Of a DNA stretch of 64,000 nt, positions 11,173-23,397 are shown piece after piece. Made by a program: the position numbers and the translations under genes. This stretch comes from Posidonia oceanica (Eukaryota > Streptophyta > Magnoliopsida > Alismatales > Posidoniaceae): NCBI GenBank assembly GCA_037176725.1, contig JAZBRS010000039.1, positions 29,052,001-29,116,000 on the forward strand, read 5' to 3'. The first letter of the stretch is position 1. Every line of letters begins with the position of its first letter. The notes under the pieces were generated by a model. The model saw nothing but the letters and a program-made list of their open reading frames with translations, was not told the DNA's origin and ran no database searches.

Positions 11173-14100
11173 TGTTGACACCCCATCTTGGCAGGCCCGG
11201 ACCCTTGGAGCCCTCTTGGTGATTGCTGGATCAAACCCCAACCAAACCCTAACCCTAATCCTCCTCTCTACCCTTCAAAATCAGCCTGTTTTGACCTAAA
11301 CCTTTACCCCCCTTCCCAACCTCAAAACCTAACCAAAATCCATAGGAAAATCCACCACTATCCACCCAACAAGCCTACCCAAAAACCTAGAAATTTCCAA
11401 ACCTAACCCATTCCCAAAAACCATAGAAAACCTAGGTGAAACTACCCTTTTTCTACACCTTGAAATCCCTCCAAAACCTCCTTAGAATCAAACCAAAACT
11501 TTAGAACCAATACTTCAAACCCTAGACCACCCACTCACCAATTCTCACCCCATTCCAAGACCATTAAGACCCTCTTTCACCCAAATTATCCTTTTCTCTC
11601 TCCGGGATTATCATTTTCTCTCTCCTCTCTCTCTCCTGATTATCATCTCTCTCTTCATCCCTTTCTTATCCTTTTTCTGGTCTAGCTGTGGGCCCCCTCT
11701 GTGCTTCTATCCTTCCTCTATCTTATCCCTATTTTTACTTTATTTTTAACACTTTTTCTGAATTTTAAAAAAATCGTTTTCCTCCAACCTATCTCTTTTC
11801 CTCTTCTCTCCCTCTTTTTTCCATTTCTTTCTTTCTTCTCTTTTCCTTTTCTCCCTTTTGCAAAAATCCACAAAAACCCATAAAAATCTGTAATACCTCA
11901 AAACATAAAAGAAACAATTCAGAACTCTAAGAAAAACAACTAAAAAACATTAAGGAAGCAATTAAAAACCTAAACTTAACTAAATCAAGCTAAAAGGAAA
12001 CCCAAACATGTAAGCTAAAAAATGCAAAACAAATCAAAAGAAAACACTGAAAAATCAAGAAAAAAGCTAAAATAAAATTGAAACCCACCAAAAATAAAAA
12101 CCCCATCAGAAGAACTAAAAGACAAACCCTAAAAAGGAGAATTAAAAATCAAACACTAAAACAAGTAATTAAAGAAGGCAAAAGACTTAACCTAATAAAC
12201 ATAAGAAAAACAAGTTAAAAACTTAATTAAAAAAGAAAAGAAAAATACATCTGAAAGACTTAAAAAACACCCTATCAAACCAGAAAAACCCAACCAAAAA
12301 CTTCAAGAAAAATCAATAAATAAAAATCAAAACATAACTTAAAAGACTTAAGAAGGAAGAAACCCTAAGAAGACTAAAACTTAAAAACCTAAAACCAACC
12401 TTGATTAATACGAAATTAAATCCTAAAAAAATCCTAATTAATATCCTAAGTGTCCAACAAGGGAAATACAATTTTTAAAAAAATTTAAAAAAGGTTTAAC
12501 AAACATTTAATCAAGTAAAAAACTAACTAAAAGAAAAACCAAAACCCTAAAACCCTAATTAAGCCCAAAGCACATTAATCAACTCAAAATGACCATTAAA
12601 AATTCTAATTGAAATCCTAATCTACAGCACAACCTCTCTAGTATTTTTGTTTATTTTTAGTTTATTTTTACCTAATTTTATTTCCCCATTCTACCCTCTC
12701 ATTCTACCTTACTTCTCTTTTTCTTTCTTTCTTTTCTTTACTGGGCCCTTTGGCCCGTGTCTTCTTTTTATTTTTTCATTTTCTTCCTTCGGCCCACAGC
12801 CCGACCCGCTCCTTCCTTCTCCACCCTTCTTCTTCCTCAAATCTTCCTCTATGTTTTTTCCTTTCCCACCGTTTCTCCCGCGAGCTCGCTGCGACAGGGT
12901 TCCCTCCTCCATTCGAATTTGAGTCCTCCATCATTTCAGTCTACAGCAGCTCGCCGCCTCTCTTCTATCTCAGCTTCTTTTCCGGAGGCATTGAATGCCG
13001 GTCGCCTCGCCGACGCCCGTCGCTTCTGCTGCAGTGCCGCCGGTGGATTTCAAAAATAGCCAGCGCGCCAGCAGCCAACCTCCTCCGGATAAAAAGCCTC
13101 CCGTTCATTCTTTCAACTCCATCAGTAATCATCAGTGAGTTAGCAAGCAACGAGAGACCACCAGCAAACCAGAGAGTGGAGAGCAAACCAGAGAGCAATT
13201 CCAGAACATTCCCTCCACCTGAAACGACCCTCTTCCTTCTCTTCTTCACCCTTCCAATTCCAGAGAGAAGAAAGAGCAGAAGAGAGTACCTGAGAGTCCT
13301 CCTTGGCATCCCAGAGAGAGCCCTCCATTCCAGAGCCTTCCCCACCCAGATTCTTCACCTTTTCCTTCTGAATTCCGCAGCCAACCATCCTCTTCTTTTT
13401 CCAGCAATCCAACACCACTCCAAGCCTTCAAACTTCTCTCAATTGTCCCCCCAAACTCACCCAGCAACCCTGCAATATCACTTCACCACTTCACGGCCAT
13501 TCCACCACCCAAATCACTTCATGATCCCCTGATTCTCCACCTGCAACCCAACACCAGCTCACTTCACAATTCCCTTCACTCCAGCCCGCAACTTCCTTCC
13601 AAACTTCATCCAGATAATCACCAGACCTCCACCTTCCTAAAACACCTAACTTCCAGCCCGGCCATCCCCCACAGACCGAGAACTCCACTACAAACACCTG
13701 CATCAACCACTGACCAGAAATCCGATCAACTCCCAAATCCTCTCCACAGCCTCCAGAACAGCAATCCAATCACCCAGAATCACTCCCCGAACCTCCAGCA
13801 ATCTCCCGGAAGGCTCCATCCGAGCCGACGAGCAGCAGACACCCCCCCAGCCTCCAGCTGTCACCTGTGAACCCAAATCGGTCGAATCACCACCTGAGCT
13901 GCGAAGCTTGCGTCCGGTCGATCAGGAAGCTCCGGAGGAACGTTCTGAAGCCACTCCATCCCTCGCGAGCAGCCGACAGCACCCGCAGCGACTGGACGAA
14001 CGCCGCCGGCCACTTCTGGAACCACTGACGTCGGGAGGACATCTCAGACGCGGACTCAGGTACATTTTGCTTCCCTTAGCTTCCTCTTCCTTCCCTCTTG

Positions 14101-17100
14101 CTTCTCCAGCCTATAGATTAGGATTTCCGGTCTTCCTGCTCCGAGTCAAGCTCCGGTCAGACCGTCTTCTTCGGCGACGTTCTCCGGTCGTCCCGTCGCT
14201 CTGGCCAGCGGAACGCAGCTCTGGTGGATGCCTCGGGTCCGCACAGGTCTCAGGAACCTTCTCCGGCCCTCAGAACGCAGCGTCGCCGCGTCGATCGGCC
14301 GGACGAAGTTTCTGAAGCTCTACAGACCTCCGGCGACCGCTCCAGCTCGCTCCGGTCCACGCCGACCTCCGCCGAGCACCGTCCGACCTCCGTCAGCGCC
14401 AGGAGCTACTCCCCCGCCGGTCTGCGCGTCTCCAAGCCCCCTGCGCCGGCGTTCATGGGCGCTGGCAGCTTGCTGCTACAGTGCCCATGGCGCCGGAGCT
14501 TTCACTGTTCCTTTATTTTTCTCTGGCTAAAGTTTTCTGGTGAATATTGCATATCTGGCTTGAGTTTTCTTTATTTTGCGTTTCAGTCCTTATTTCATTT
14601 AATCTGCTTTGTTTTTAATTTAAAACCATGCTAAATTGCTGTTTATATTTATGTTTTTCAGTATTTGCTTTTCAGTCCTGTTACTGTGTGTTTCAGTTGT
14701 AATATTTTGTGGTTTAGTCCCTCTATTTTCAATTTTTGCATATAGGTCCTGTAGTAGATCAGTTCATTTATTTGCTTGCATTTTACCATACTGCATTGCA
14801 TTCTAGGTCCATGCATGTTTCTGATTTTGCATATAGGTCCATGCACTGTAGGAACTTAGCTTTTATTTTCTTATTTTGCATACTGCATTGCATTTCCTTC
14901 CCTCTGATTTTTCATATTTGCACTTAGGTCCATTTTAAATGGACAGTGGCTATTATGCATGTATTTTGGCTTATTGTATTGCATTTCTGACCCTGTTTTT
15001 TCCAAAAATCACACACCAGTCCTCAGCCTGTGTTTTCAGAGCAAGTTTTCCATATAAAATTGCATATTTGACCCCTGCATGATTTAAAAATCACACATAG
15101 GTCCTTGCATCTTTCAAAAACCATGTAAAAAGACCATTTTGCCCCTAAACTTGCATCTTAGCTCCTATGCTTACCAAATTACATGTAGACCCTCCACTAG
15201 CATTCTCAGACTCCCCAGAACCCTGTTTTCTGGAAAATTTGCATTTTAGACCCCAATTTTGCAAAAATTGCATTCTGACTTCTTTGTGTTTTCAAAACCT
15301 CTTTTAAAGCATACCTCCTTTTCAAAACAACTTTCTGAGCCTAGTTTTTTGCAAAATGAAGCTCTGTCTTCCCCTGTTTTCAAAACCCTCTCTGTGGACC
15401 CCATCTTTTTGTGAAAATTTGCATTTTAGCCCCTTTCTTTTTCAAAATGCTTTTTGAACTCCTGTCTTTTCCCAGTTTCTTCTCTTTGCCTTTTCCTGTT
15501 TTTGCATGCATCCTGCATCCATCTAGTCTTGCTTTTTAGCATCTTCTTGCACAAACTAAGCACTTTTAGCTCCCTTTCACTTGGGAGGACCTTTTACACA
15601 TCCCTAGGACCTCCTGAACACCTAGATCTGTTCTTCTCCCCTGTTCTGGCCCTTCTGCCTTGAAGCTACGATATCTTGCAATCCGGCCGTTGGATCTTCT
15701 CAAGTAAGCTGCCCAGGCGACCGCAGCGAAGCGCTCTTCAGCATGGACCAGACAGATTTCAGATCAGGCTCCCGGATTTCCAGGTATGTCCTCCTGAACC
15801 CCTGCATTGCATTCATTTGTATACCATTTGCACAGTTTTCCTTGTTTTCGCTTTCTGTCTCTTTGAGCATGTAGAATAGGGCCTCCCCTTTCTGCTTGTA
15901 TCTTCCAATCCCCGTTTCGCGTATTCCTGAGTGTTTTGTGTTGTGTTTTCCCTAGATTTATCACTTAATGTGACTTTCTTCCCCCTTTTCCACGATTCGA
16001 TCGCATCGCGAGCTTTGGGCAGCGTGCGAGACATACCGTGGAACGGTTTAGCGGGAAACAGTCGCAAAGAGGTGGTAATCCCTCCGTTTGCTCACTCTCC
16101 CCTCTGTAGGTCTTCACACCTACTCTGAGTGGTCCTAAACAACGTCTGCTCTTACACACGCGTTGTTTTGCCTCCCCTTTGGCCTCTTCTGATCCTTCTC
16201 TGCATTCTTGCATTCGCATGGCTTTTCTGAGGTTTTTTGCTTCGCTGTTTTGGCACCGTTTCGCGTGCCCGCTCTCGTTTTCGCACCGTTTCGCGTGCCC
16301 CTCTGTTTTCCTGCCTTGTTTTGCGCGCTGCCTCGCTTTCTCGCTTGTGTTGCGTGCCGCTCTCGCTTCTGCACCGTTTTGCGTGCCTCTTTGCTTCCTT
16401 GTCTCGTTTTGCGTGCTGTCTTGCTTTCTCGCTCGTTTTGCGTGCCGATTTTGTTCTTTTGCTCCGTTCTGCGTGCCTTGCTCTTTTCTCGTCTAGTTTT
16501 GCGTGTTTTATGCTGTTTTCCCTTGCATGTCGATTGCATTGCATGGTTTTCTCGCTGTTTCGCTTTTTCGCCTGCATTTGCATATAGGGCTGTGATGCTT
16601 ACTGCCTGGAGTTCTCATGAGCTAGGTTTCGCCTAGTTCGGAACACGGACAGCGTAGCTGAGCACTTAGAGAGCACGTTTACTTCCTTGCTTTGTTTCTT
16701 CCCACTTAGAGCACACCTTGAGCATTCAATTAGGCATTTATAGGCACATAGGCATTCAATCCTGCATTTTCCTGCGTATGCGAGCGTAAGCCTAGAAAGA
16801 CTGATTCTCAGGCGTGTCGGGGGTGCCAAACACCTTCCCCGCGCGTAACAGGAGTCCTTGCCCTGTCTTCTGGCCCGCAATGACCGTACTGCCCTTATCC
16901 TAGGCTAGAGTCATCTCATTTGCATTTGCTTGCATTTGTTTTCCTTTGCATTGCTTTGCTTTGCATTTATTGCTCGGTTTTGCGCGTTAATTCACGCATT
17001 ACCCCGGTTTTCCTCGTCTTCCGTTAATAGACTTGGTGGCGACTCTGATTTGTCTTATCTTTCCTTTTTCTCCTCGATTTTAAGCGTTTTCGAGTTGAGC

Positions 17101-17160
17101 CTCTTCCTCGGATCCAATCGCCGCTAAATAGCGAGCCTGATTCCGATCGGGATCGCTACA
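11173..17160 (+). mobile_element. Solo LTR of a related family inside the 5' LTR
   Basis: Begins TGTTGACACCCC and ends GATCGCTACA, 5988 bp, with no internal region. The flanking 5-mers are CCCGC (11168-11172) and CCAGC (17161-17165), a target duplication with one change. The 3' LTR of element 1 shows the uninterrupted site at about 37651-37660. It has the same architecture as the host LTR: A-rich block 11880-12640, GC-rich section 12870-14460, TGCATATAGGTCC-type repeats 14730-15450, 30-bp array, GGTGGCGACTC motif near 17034. Sequence divergence shows a separate family. It presumably formed by LTR-LTR recombination. Confidence 0.93.
16246..16510 (+). repeat. Short degenerate 30-bp array in the solo LTR
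   Basis: About nine copies of a GCACCGTTTCGCGTGCC-type unit, more degenerate than the arrays in element 1. It sits at the same relative place, between the donor-like site (15784) and the terminal conserved block (16580 onward). Confidence 0.85.
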
Positions 17161-17914
17161 CCAGCCCGTTAGAATGCTGTTTCCTCCCCTTTTCCGCCGA
17201 GTCGTCGCAACCGCTTCATCTTCTTCTCCGGCGAGCTCCGGCTCTGTCTTGCCGCTCTGGTTAGCAGAAAGTAGCTCCGACGGTCGCCTGAGGTCCGCAC
17301 GACCTCCAGGAGCGTGGCCATGCTCTCAGATCCCATCCTCGACGCTTCGATCACCCGGTCTGCCTCCGGACAGTCTGCAGACCTCCGTCGTCGTCTCCGA
17401 TCATCTCCAGGCCCCGCCACCGCTCCCCGACGTGACCCAGACCTCCGCTGAGCTCTGGAGAGCATCGCCGACCGTCCCGCGCGTCCCCAGCACCCCTCCT
17501 CTGCTCGCGACGGCCACTGGTAGCATTGTGCTACAGTGGTCGTCGGTCTGTAGAGTACTGTAGCATTATTTTTCGTTTACCTTACTATTTTGTTGTTAAA
17601 TTGCATGTTTAGTTTCTGTTTTCCGTTTATTGCATTCTAGTCCTGCCCCTGTTAAAAATCCATTTAATTTCATATGTTAATCTTATGAAATTGCATAAAA
17701 AAAATCCAAAAATCAGCTAATTGCATGTTAGTCCTTTAGTAGTTAATCTGATTTAAATGCACATATTTTACCTTGATGTATTGCATTTCTGGTCATTGTT
17801 AGTTTTCTGATTTGCAACTTAATCCTCTGATCTATTAACTTAGGTTTTATTTACCTTTTTTTCTAACTACATTGCATTGTCTTCCCTCACAGTATCTGAT
17901 TTTTGCATATAGGT

Positions 17915-18165
17915 CCTTCATGATGCACAGCATGCATTTAAATGCATAGTTTGCTTATAAAATTGCATTTTTGACCCTGCATGATTTACAAATTGCATAT
18001 AGATCCTCTGTTGGTCATTTAAATGCATAGGTTGCTTATAAAATTGCATTTTTGACCCTGCATGATTTAAAAATTGCATATAGGTCCTCTGAATGTTCAC
18101 AGTATGTATTTAAATGCATAGTTTGCTTAAAAAATTGCATTTTTGCCCCTTGCATGTTTGAAAAA
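17915..18165 (+). repeat. Roughly 80-bp tandem repeat in the 5' LTR
   Basis: Units with TTTAAATGCATAGTTTGC, then TTGCATTTTTGACCCTGC, then TTGCATATAGATCCTC. Two to three units here; the matching region of the 3' LTR (about 38420-38720) has one more, so the array changed length after insertion. Confidence 0.85.
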
Positions 18166-18704
18166 TTACATATAGGCCCCTGTTTGCATTCCAGACCACT
18201 CATACCCCTGTTTTGCTGGAAAATTTGCATTTTAAACCCTGTTGATTTCAAAATTGCATGTCGACTTACCATTCAATTTTTAAACCTGCCCTGATGCATG
18301 GCCACCTTGAAAATTTGCATTTTGAACCCTGCACTCTGTAAAATTGCATTCAAACCCCCATCTTTTTCAAAATTGCATATAAGTCCCTTTTTTTTTTTTC
18401 TGAAAAGTCATCCCTAAGTCACTTCTTGCATTCCGCATGCATTGCATCTCTGCATCCGGCATCCTTTGCACACACTCAGGCATCTTTAGCTCCCATTTAC
18501 ACGGGAGGACCTGTTTTGCACGCCCCTTAGGTCCCTTTTACACTTAGATCTTATCTTCTCCCCTATTCTGGCTTCCTGCCTTGAAGTTCGGATATCTTCA
18601 GATCCGGCTGCTGGATCTTCTCAAGTAAGCTGCCAGGACGACCCCGGCGGAGCGCTCTTCAACATGGACCAATCAGATTTCAGATCAGGCTTCAGGTTTC
18701 CAAG

Positions 18705-18710
18705 GTAAGT
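18705..18710 (+). promoter_or_regulatory. Conserved splice-donor-like site in the LTR
   Basis: CCAAG|GTAAGTCC, a near-perfect plant 5' splice site, follows a conserved exon-like block (CAGATTTCAGATCAGGC). It recurs at 39276 in the 3' LTR, at 15784 (GTATGT) in the solo LTR and on the minus strand at 51879-51884 in LTR A. It would place the 30-bp array in an intron of the leader. No acceptor is identified. Confidence 0.45.
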
Positions 18711-18782
18711 CCTCTTGAACTTCGGCAACATTGTTTGCATATCATTCGCATTGCATGGCTTTTGCGCGCTTCTTTTCGCTTT

Positions 18783-19530
18783 GTTTCTCGCACCGTTTTG
18801 CGTGCCGCTATGTTTTCTCGCACCGTTTTGCATGCCGCTATGTTTTCTTGCACGTTTTGCATGCCGCTTTGTTTTCTTGCACCGTTTTACGTGCCGCTCT
18901 GTTTTTGTGCACCGTTTTGCGTGCCGCTCTGTTTTCAAGCACTGTTTTGCGTGCCGCTTTGTTTCCTTGCACCGTTTTACTTGTCGCTCTTTTTTCGCGC
19001 ACCGTTTTGCGTGCCGCTTCGTTTTCTTGCACCGTTTTCCGTGTCGTTCTGTTTTCGCACACCGTTTTGCGTGTCGCTTTGATTTCTTGTACCGTTTTGC
19101 ATGCCATTTTGTTTTCTTGCACTGTTTTGCGTGCCGCTCTGTTTTCACGCACCGTTTTGCGTGTCGCTTCGTTTTCTTGCACCGTTTTGCGTGTCGCTCT
19201 GTTTTCGCGCACCGTTTTGCATGCCGTTTTGTTTTCTCGCACCGTTTTACGTGCTGTTTCGTTTTCTTGCACCGTTTTGCGTGCTGCCTTGTTTTCTTGC
19301 ACCGTTTTACGTGCCTCGCCCGTTTCTTGCACCTTTCGTGTGCCAGCTTTGTTTCTTGCTCCGCTTTACGTGTCTCGCTTGTTTCTTGCACCGTTCTGCA
19401 TGCTGACTTTGTTCTTCGCACTGTTTCGCGTCCTTGCTTCGTTTCCCGCATCGTTTTGCATGTCGGCTTCGTTTCTCGCATCATTTTGCGTTCTTGCTTC
19501 GTTTCTCGCACCGTTTTGCGTGTTTCACGT
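18783..19530 (+). repeat. 30-bp tandem array in the 5' LTR, about 25 units
   Basis: Units have the core GCACCGTTTTGCGTGCC, spaced 30 bp apart, with GCAC/GTGC as a short stem. The 3' LTR counterpart is shorter by about 29-30 bp, consistent with one unit. Long open frames on both strands here are repeat artefacts. Confidence 0.93.
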
Positions 19531-20232
19531 TGTTTCCCTTGCATGTCGCCCGCATTGCCTGTTTTCACCGCTGTTTTGTTTTATCGCCTGCATTTGCATA
19601 TAGGGCGGTGATGCTTACCGCCTGGAGTTCTCACGAGCCAGGTTCCGCCCGGTTCGGAACACAGACAGCGTTGCTGAGCGCTTAGATTGCACGTTCACTT
19701 TCTTGCATTGCTTTCCATCACTTAGAGCACACCTTTGAGCACTTAGATAGGCATCCATTGGCACTTAGGCATTCAAAATCTGCATTTCCCTGCGTATGCG
19801 AGCGTAAGCCTAGGAAGACCGATTCTCGGGCATGTCGGGGGTGCCTAACACCTTCCCTGCACGTAACAGGAGTCCTTGCCCTCTCTCTTGGTCCGCAATG
19901 ACCATATTGCCCTTATCCTAGGCACGAGTCACATCATTTGCATTCATTTACATCTCATTTCTTCTGCATTGCCTTGCATTGCATCTCTTGCTTGGTTTTG
20001 CGTGGTTATTCACGCATTTCCCCGGTTTTCCTTGTCTCCCAATCTAATAGACTTGGTGGCGACTCCGATTTTGTCTTATCTTCTTCTTTTCTTCCCCTTT
20101 TTCCTTTTTTAAAATGTTTTCGAGTTAAGTCTTCCTTCTCGGACATAGCCGCTAATAGTGAGCCTGATTCTGATCGGTGCACACGAGCTTTGGCAATGTG
20201 CATGGACGATCTGAACACCGGGATTACTACAG

Positions 20233-20250
20233 TGGTGACTCCGCTGGGGA
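20233..20250 (+). promoter_or_regulatory. Primer binding site of element 1
   Basis: TGGTGACTCCGCTGGGGA begins two bases after the LTR end, as expected for annealing of the CCA 3' end of a tRNA that primes minus-strand DNA synthesis. Which tRNA it matches cannot be settled here. A similar GGTGGCGACTCCG occurs within the LTR about 170-180 bp upstream. Confidence 0.85.
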
Positions 20251-21564
20251 ATACTAGACTCCGGCTTTCGTTGGCTTTGACTCGCCCGCATTTTGTTTGG
20301 GATTTGCCTTCTTTGTTCGCCTTTGTGTTTCCTTTGCCTGTTTTGCTCGTTTTTCTGTGCGAACTCCTAGCAAGTCGCCTTGTGGTTACTTTGCTTAGGT
20401 TTTGCACCCCCCTCGGCTGCTTTTGCCTTGGTTTTTGCTCTGTCTTGCTCTGCTTTGTCTAATTTGCTTGTTTACTTGCCTATTTCCTTGCTTCTGCTCT
20501 TATTCGCTTTACAGCTTACCTGTCTTTACTTTCTTTATCCTGCTTACCTGTTACTGCTTTATTTCCTATACAATGCATGCCTACATACTTGTTTGGCAAC
20601 GATGCATGCTTTTTGAGTGGTGAATGCTTTCTTCTACACATTTGCTATGTCACTACACACGCACATGCTCTATATATATGCCTTTTGACATGATGAATGC
20701 TTTCCCTTCACTATCATGCTCACAAACACTTGCACATGCCATACACTTGCCTTTTGCTCTGTTGTATGTTGTTGCCCGCCATGTTTGGGTGATTTTCTTC
20801 CCTTTCGCACATGCCATGCCTAGGATAGTAGAGATTGATTGCTTTTTCCTGTGGTTAATTAAAAATAGCAAGTAAAAATAAGATCTAGGGTTAACTAGAG
20901 CCATCAACACACTTGCACCCTCCTGGAGTTAATAAAATACGCAAGATAAAAGACTCTAATCATTTGCATGAAGCATCATATAGGGCATGCATCTTCTCAT
21001 CTGAGTCCACCTATCAGTCTGCGAAGGATGGTTCCGGTCTCTCATTCCAATGCTTTGGCATGGTGTGAGTCGGTCGGTCTGTCTCCCCTTGTCAGGGGTC
21101 GTGTCGGTGCTAGTGGAGGGTACTTCCTACACTTAGGCGAGGTTGAGGCCACCAACGCACCACCCTGTTATTACCCGAGCTTTGGGCCGGGAGTTAGACA
21201 GGGAATCTACTTTTCTGACCTGAGTCGGTGATCCGTACACTTGTGGATATCCGGAGTAGACTACCTGCTAGGAAACACTAGATTGGTGAGAGAGAGCATG
21301 CTAGAGAGCATACATGTCATTCATGCCATGACTTAGTGCATTTGCATTTCACTTTTTTGTTCTCAATCTCGGTTTTTTCTTTGTGTCCTTAACAGAGTTC
21401 AGTAAGCGATCTCCTTAGCTGGAGCTCGGGTTCCTCCTCTTGCTGAGACACCTGTGCTCGACCATCTCCTTCTGAGCTACTCGCCTTCGCGAGCATAGCT
21501 CCTCGTAGAGCTTGTCCGTTTTCCGCTCGTCGCAGCCCCATTTTGACTCGCTCTCGGTCAGCAA
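20251..21564 (+). other. Element 1: 5' leader, no gene
   Basis: About 1.3 kb between the primer binding site and the gag region. It has no upstream ORF1 of the kind known in Ogre elements. It holds T-rich stretches and repeated TGCACATGCC-like words near 20660-20750, but no recognisable protein or structure. Confidence 0.7.
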
Positions 21565-23397
21565 TGGCCAGCGCACCGTCGAACCCCCCTTACTCTTGCC
21601 TCGGAGGTGGTTTCCGCTCCGGCCCCTCCGACTCTCGTTTCTAACCTCTCTGTGCCCCCTGTGATGCCAGGATTTCCTTCTCTGTCGTCTGGGGCACCCC
21701 AGTTTGCTGTGGGACAGTGGTAGATGCTCGCTCCTCCTGATCTGGTCGCCGAGTCCATCTTGATGGCCACTTCTCGTGTTCCGGAGGCGCCTTTGACCCC
21801 ACCTTCTCAGGGATTTGTCACTTTTGACACCCCTTCTGCTGCTGCGGCGACTCTCGCCCTAGGACTCCAATCTCCCGGACAGTCCGGATCTCTTGGCTCT
21901 GGCCCCTCGCCGGCACTGCAATTCAGTGTTCCCACCGACGGGACACCTGAAGAGCAGTACCAGCATCTGATGGACACTATCCAGCGGCTGCAGGGTATGG
22001 CTCTATCAGTCCGTCCTTCCCTTCCTGTTGGTCCTGAGGTTCCTGTACGGCCTGCTCTCGCACATCATGCATTGCACTCTACACTTCCGCCTAGACCGTC
22101 GTCTCAACTGCTCACAGTTCCGGTGATGGGGGCACGTATCCCGCCTCTTGCATCTGCACCGCACCACACACAGCATGCACCTCCGCCACCTGGTGGCCAG
22201 TCATTCGGACTGGTGGGAGCACAGTATCTCGCAGGCCCGCCCCCCGGCATCACGCCGGTGCGGCCGCTGATGCTCCAGCATTCTGCACCCACCGCACAGC
22301 ATACCATCTATCCTCCCCTTTTGCATCAGATTCAGAATTCCACATGCATCCCCCCTTGCACTCCACCACCGCACGGGTATGCCGGCCATCACCTTGCGTC
22401 ACTAGGCGATGTGATGGTAGATCCGGAGGAGCACCTAAGTGTGACCCAATCGGCATACGAGGTCCCCACCCCCACTGTCCCATCACCTGTGGTAGCCATT
22501 CCAGACCCCATCAACAACAGGATGGATGTTCTGGAGAAAGCACTGCGTCTAGTGCAGGGCACGGACCACCAGACCTACCAGTTCCGAGACCTCTGCTGTT
22601 TCCCAGAGGCGGTACTCCCCCCAAAGTTCAAAATCTCGGACTTTGAGAAGTATGATGGTAGGGGCTGCCCCATAGCCCATCTGAAGGCGTACTGCGGTGA
22701 TCTCGCCCAGCTCCAGGCTGACGAGAGGTTGCTGATCCGCTTGTTCCAAAAGAGTTTGTCCGGTCCAGCCCTCAAGTGGTTCACCTCGCTTGATATGGCT
22801 ACAATCAGGACATGGAACGACCTAAGCCAGGCGTTCTTGGAACAGTATTCCTTCAACCTCGATCTGGTCCCAAAGCACGCAGACCTCATCGCAACCAAGC
22901 AGAATCCGGGCGAGCCATTCGGGGAGTACGTCGGCTGCTGGCGTGCCCTTGCCTCGCAAGTTCGAGATAGGCCTTCTGACGAGGAGTCTATCGAGATCAT
23001 TATAAAAGGGGCACAGCTATCCACCGGAGCTTTGCTTAGCATCCAACCTGTCACAACCTTCACTGCATTGATCCGAGCTGGCACTCGCGTAGAGAGTTCG
23101 TTGCGGAGTGGCAACTTCCCCGCATTCTCTGTGCTTGCCAGGCGGGCCCCCGCCAGCAGTAACAGTAGCAGCACCAGCACCATGAACAACAACAACGGCA
23201 TCAACAACAATCGTCCCAAGAGAAAGGATCCGCCGAAGCCTGTTGTTGCATACGTCGGCTCCCCTACTGCGCCTGTTCGTCTGGCATCCCGGCCTGCCCC
23301 TCCTCAGATCTATTATGCACCTGCACCTAGGACACACCCCACACCACAAATCACTACCACCGCTCGACCGGTCTATCCTGCCGCACCGGTTCAGTAA
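21565..23397 (+). pseudogene. Element 1: gag capsid region
   Basis: The longest open part is 21724-23397 (557 residues); the frame also runs upstream past a TAG at 21721, probably from an ATG at 21565 with a frameshift. The N-terminal 290 residues are Pro/Ser/His-rich. The Retrotrans_gag domain is at about residues 295-425: it starts LPPKFKISDFEKYDGRGCP, includes LFQKSLSGPALKWF and ends near YVGCWRALASQVRD, a typical Tat capsid signature. It forms the particle shell. The stop is a TAA after CAG, followed in the same frame by the zinc-knuckle region. Confidence 0.88.

Larger units (their letters stand above)
8396..20231 (+). repeat. Element 1: 5' LTR, split by a solo LTR
   Basis: Two parts, 8396-11172 and 17161-20231 (the second includes the 5-bp duplicate of the insertion target), align end to end with the 3' LTR at 34902-40773. 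Without the insert it is about 5843 bp. Visible parts: Pro/Thr-like pyrimidine-rich start, an A-rich block (about 9090-9850), a pyrimidine tract (9890-10050), a GC-rich section (10060-11130), repeats of about 80 bp, a splice-donor-like site and the 30-bp array. Against the 3' LTR it has a 20-bp extra piece near 10870, one fewer 80-bp unit and one more 30-bp unit. No gene; the proline-rich open frames are chance. Confidence 0.93.

Noticed and set aside
12750..14634. Reading frames in the solo LTR
   Set aside because: Composition-driven (C-rich LTR section); no recognisable motif, no partner in the related LTRs.
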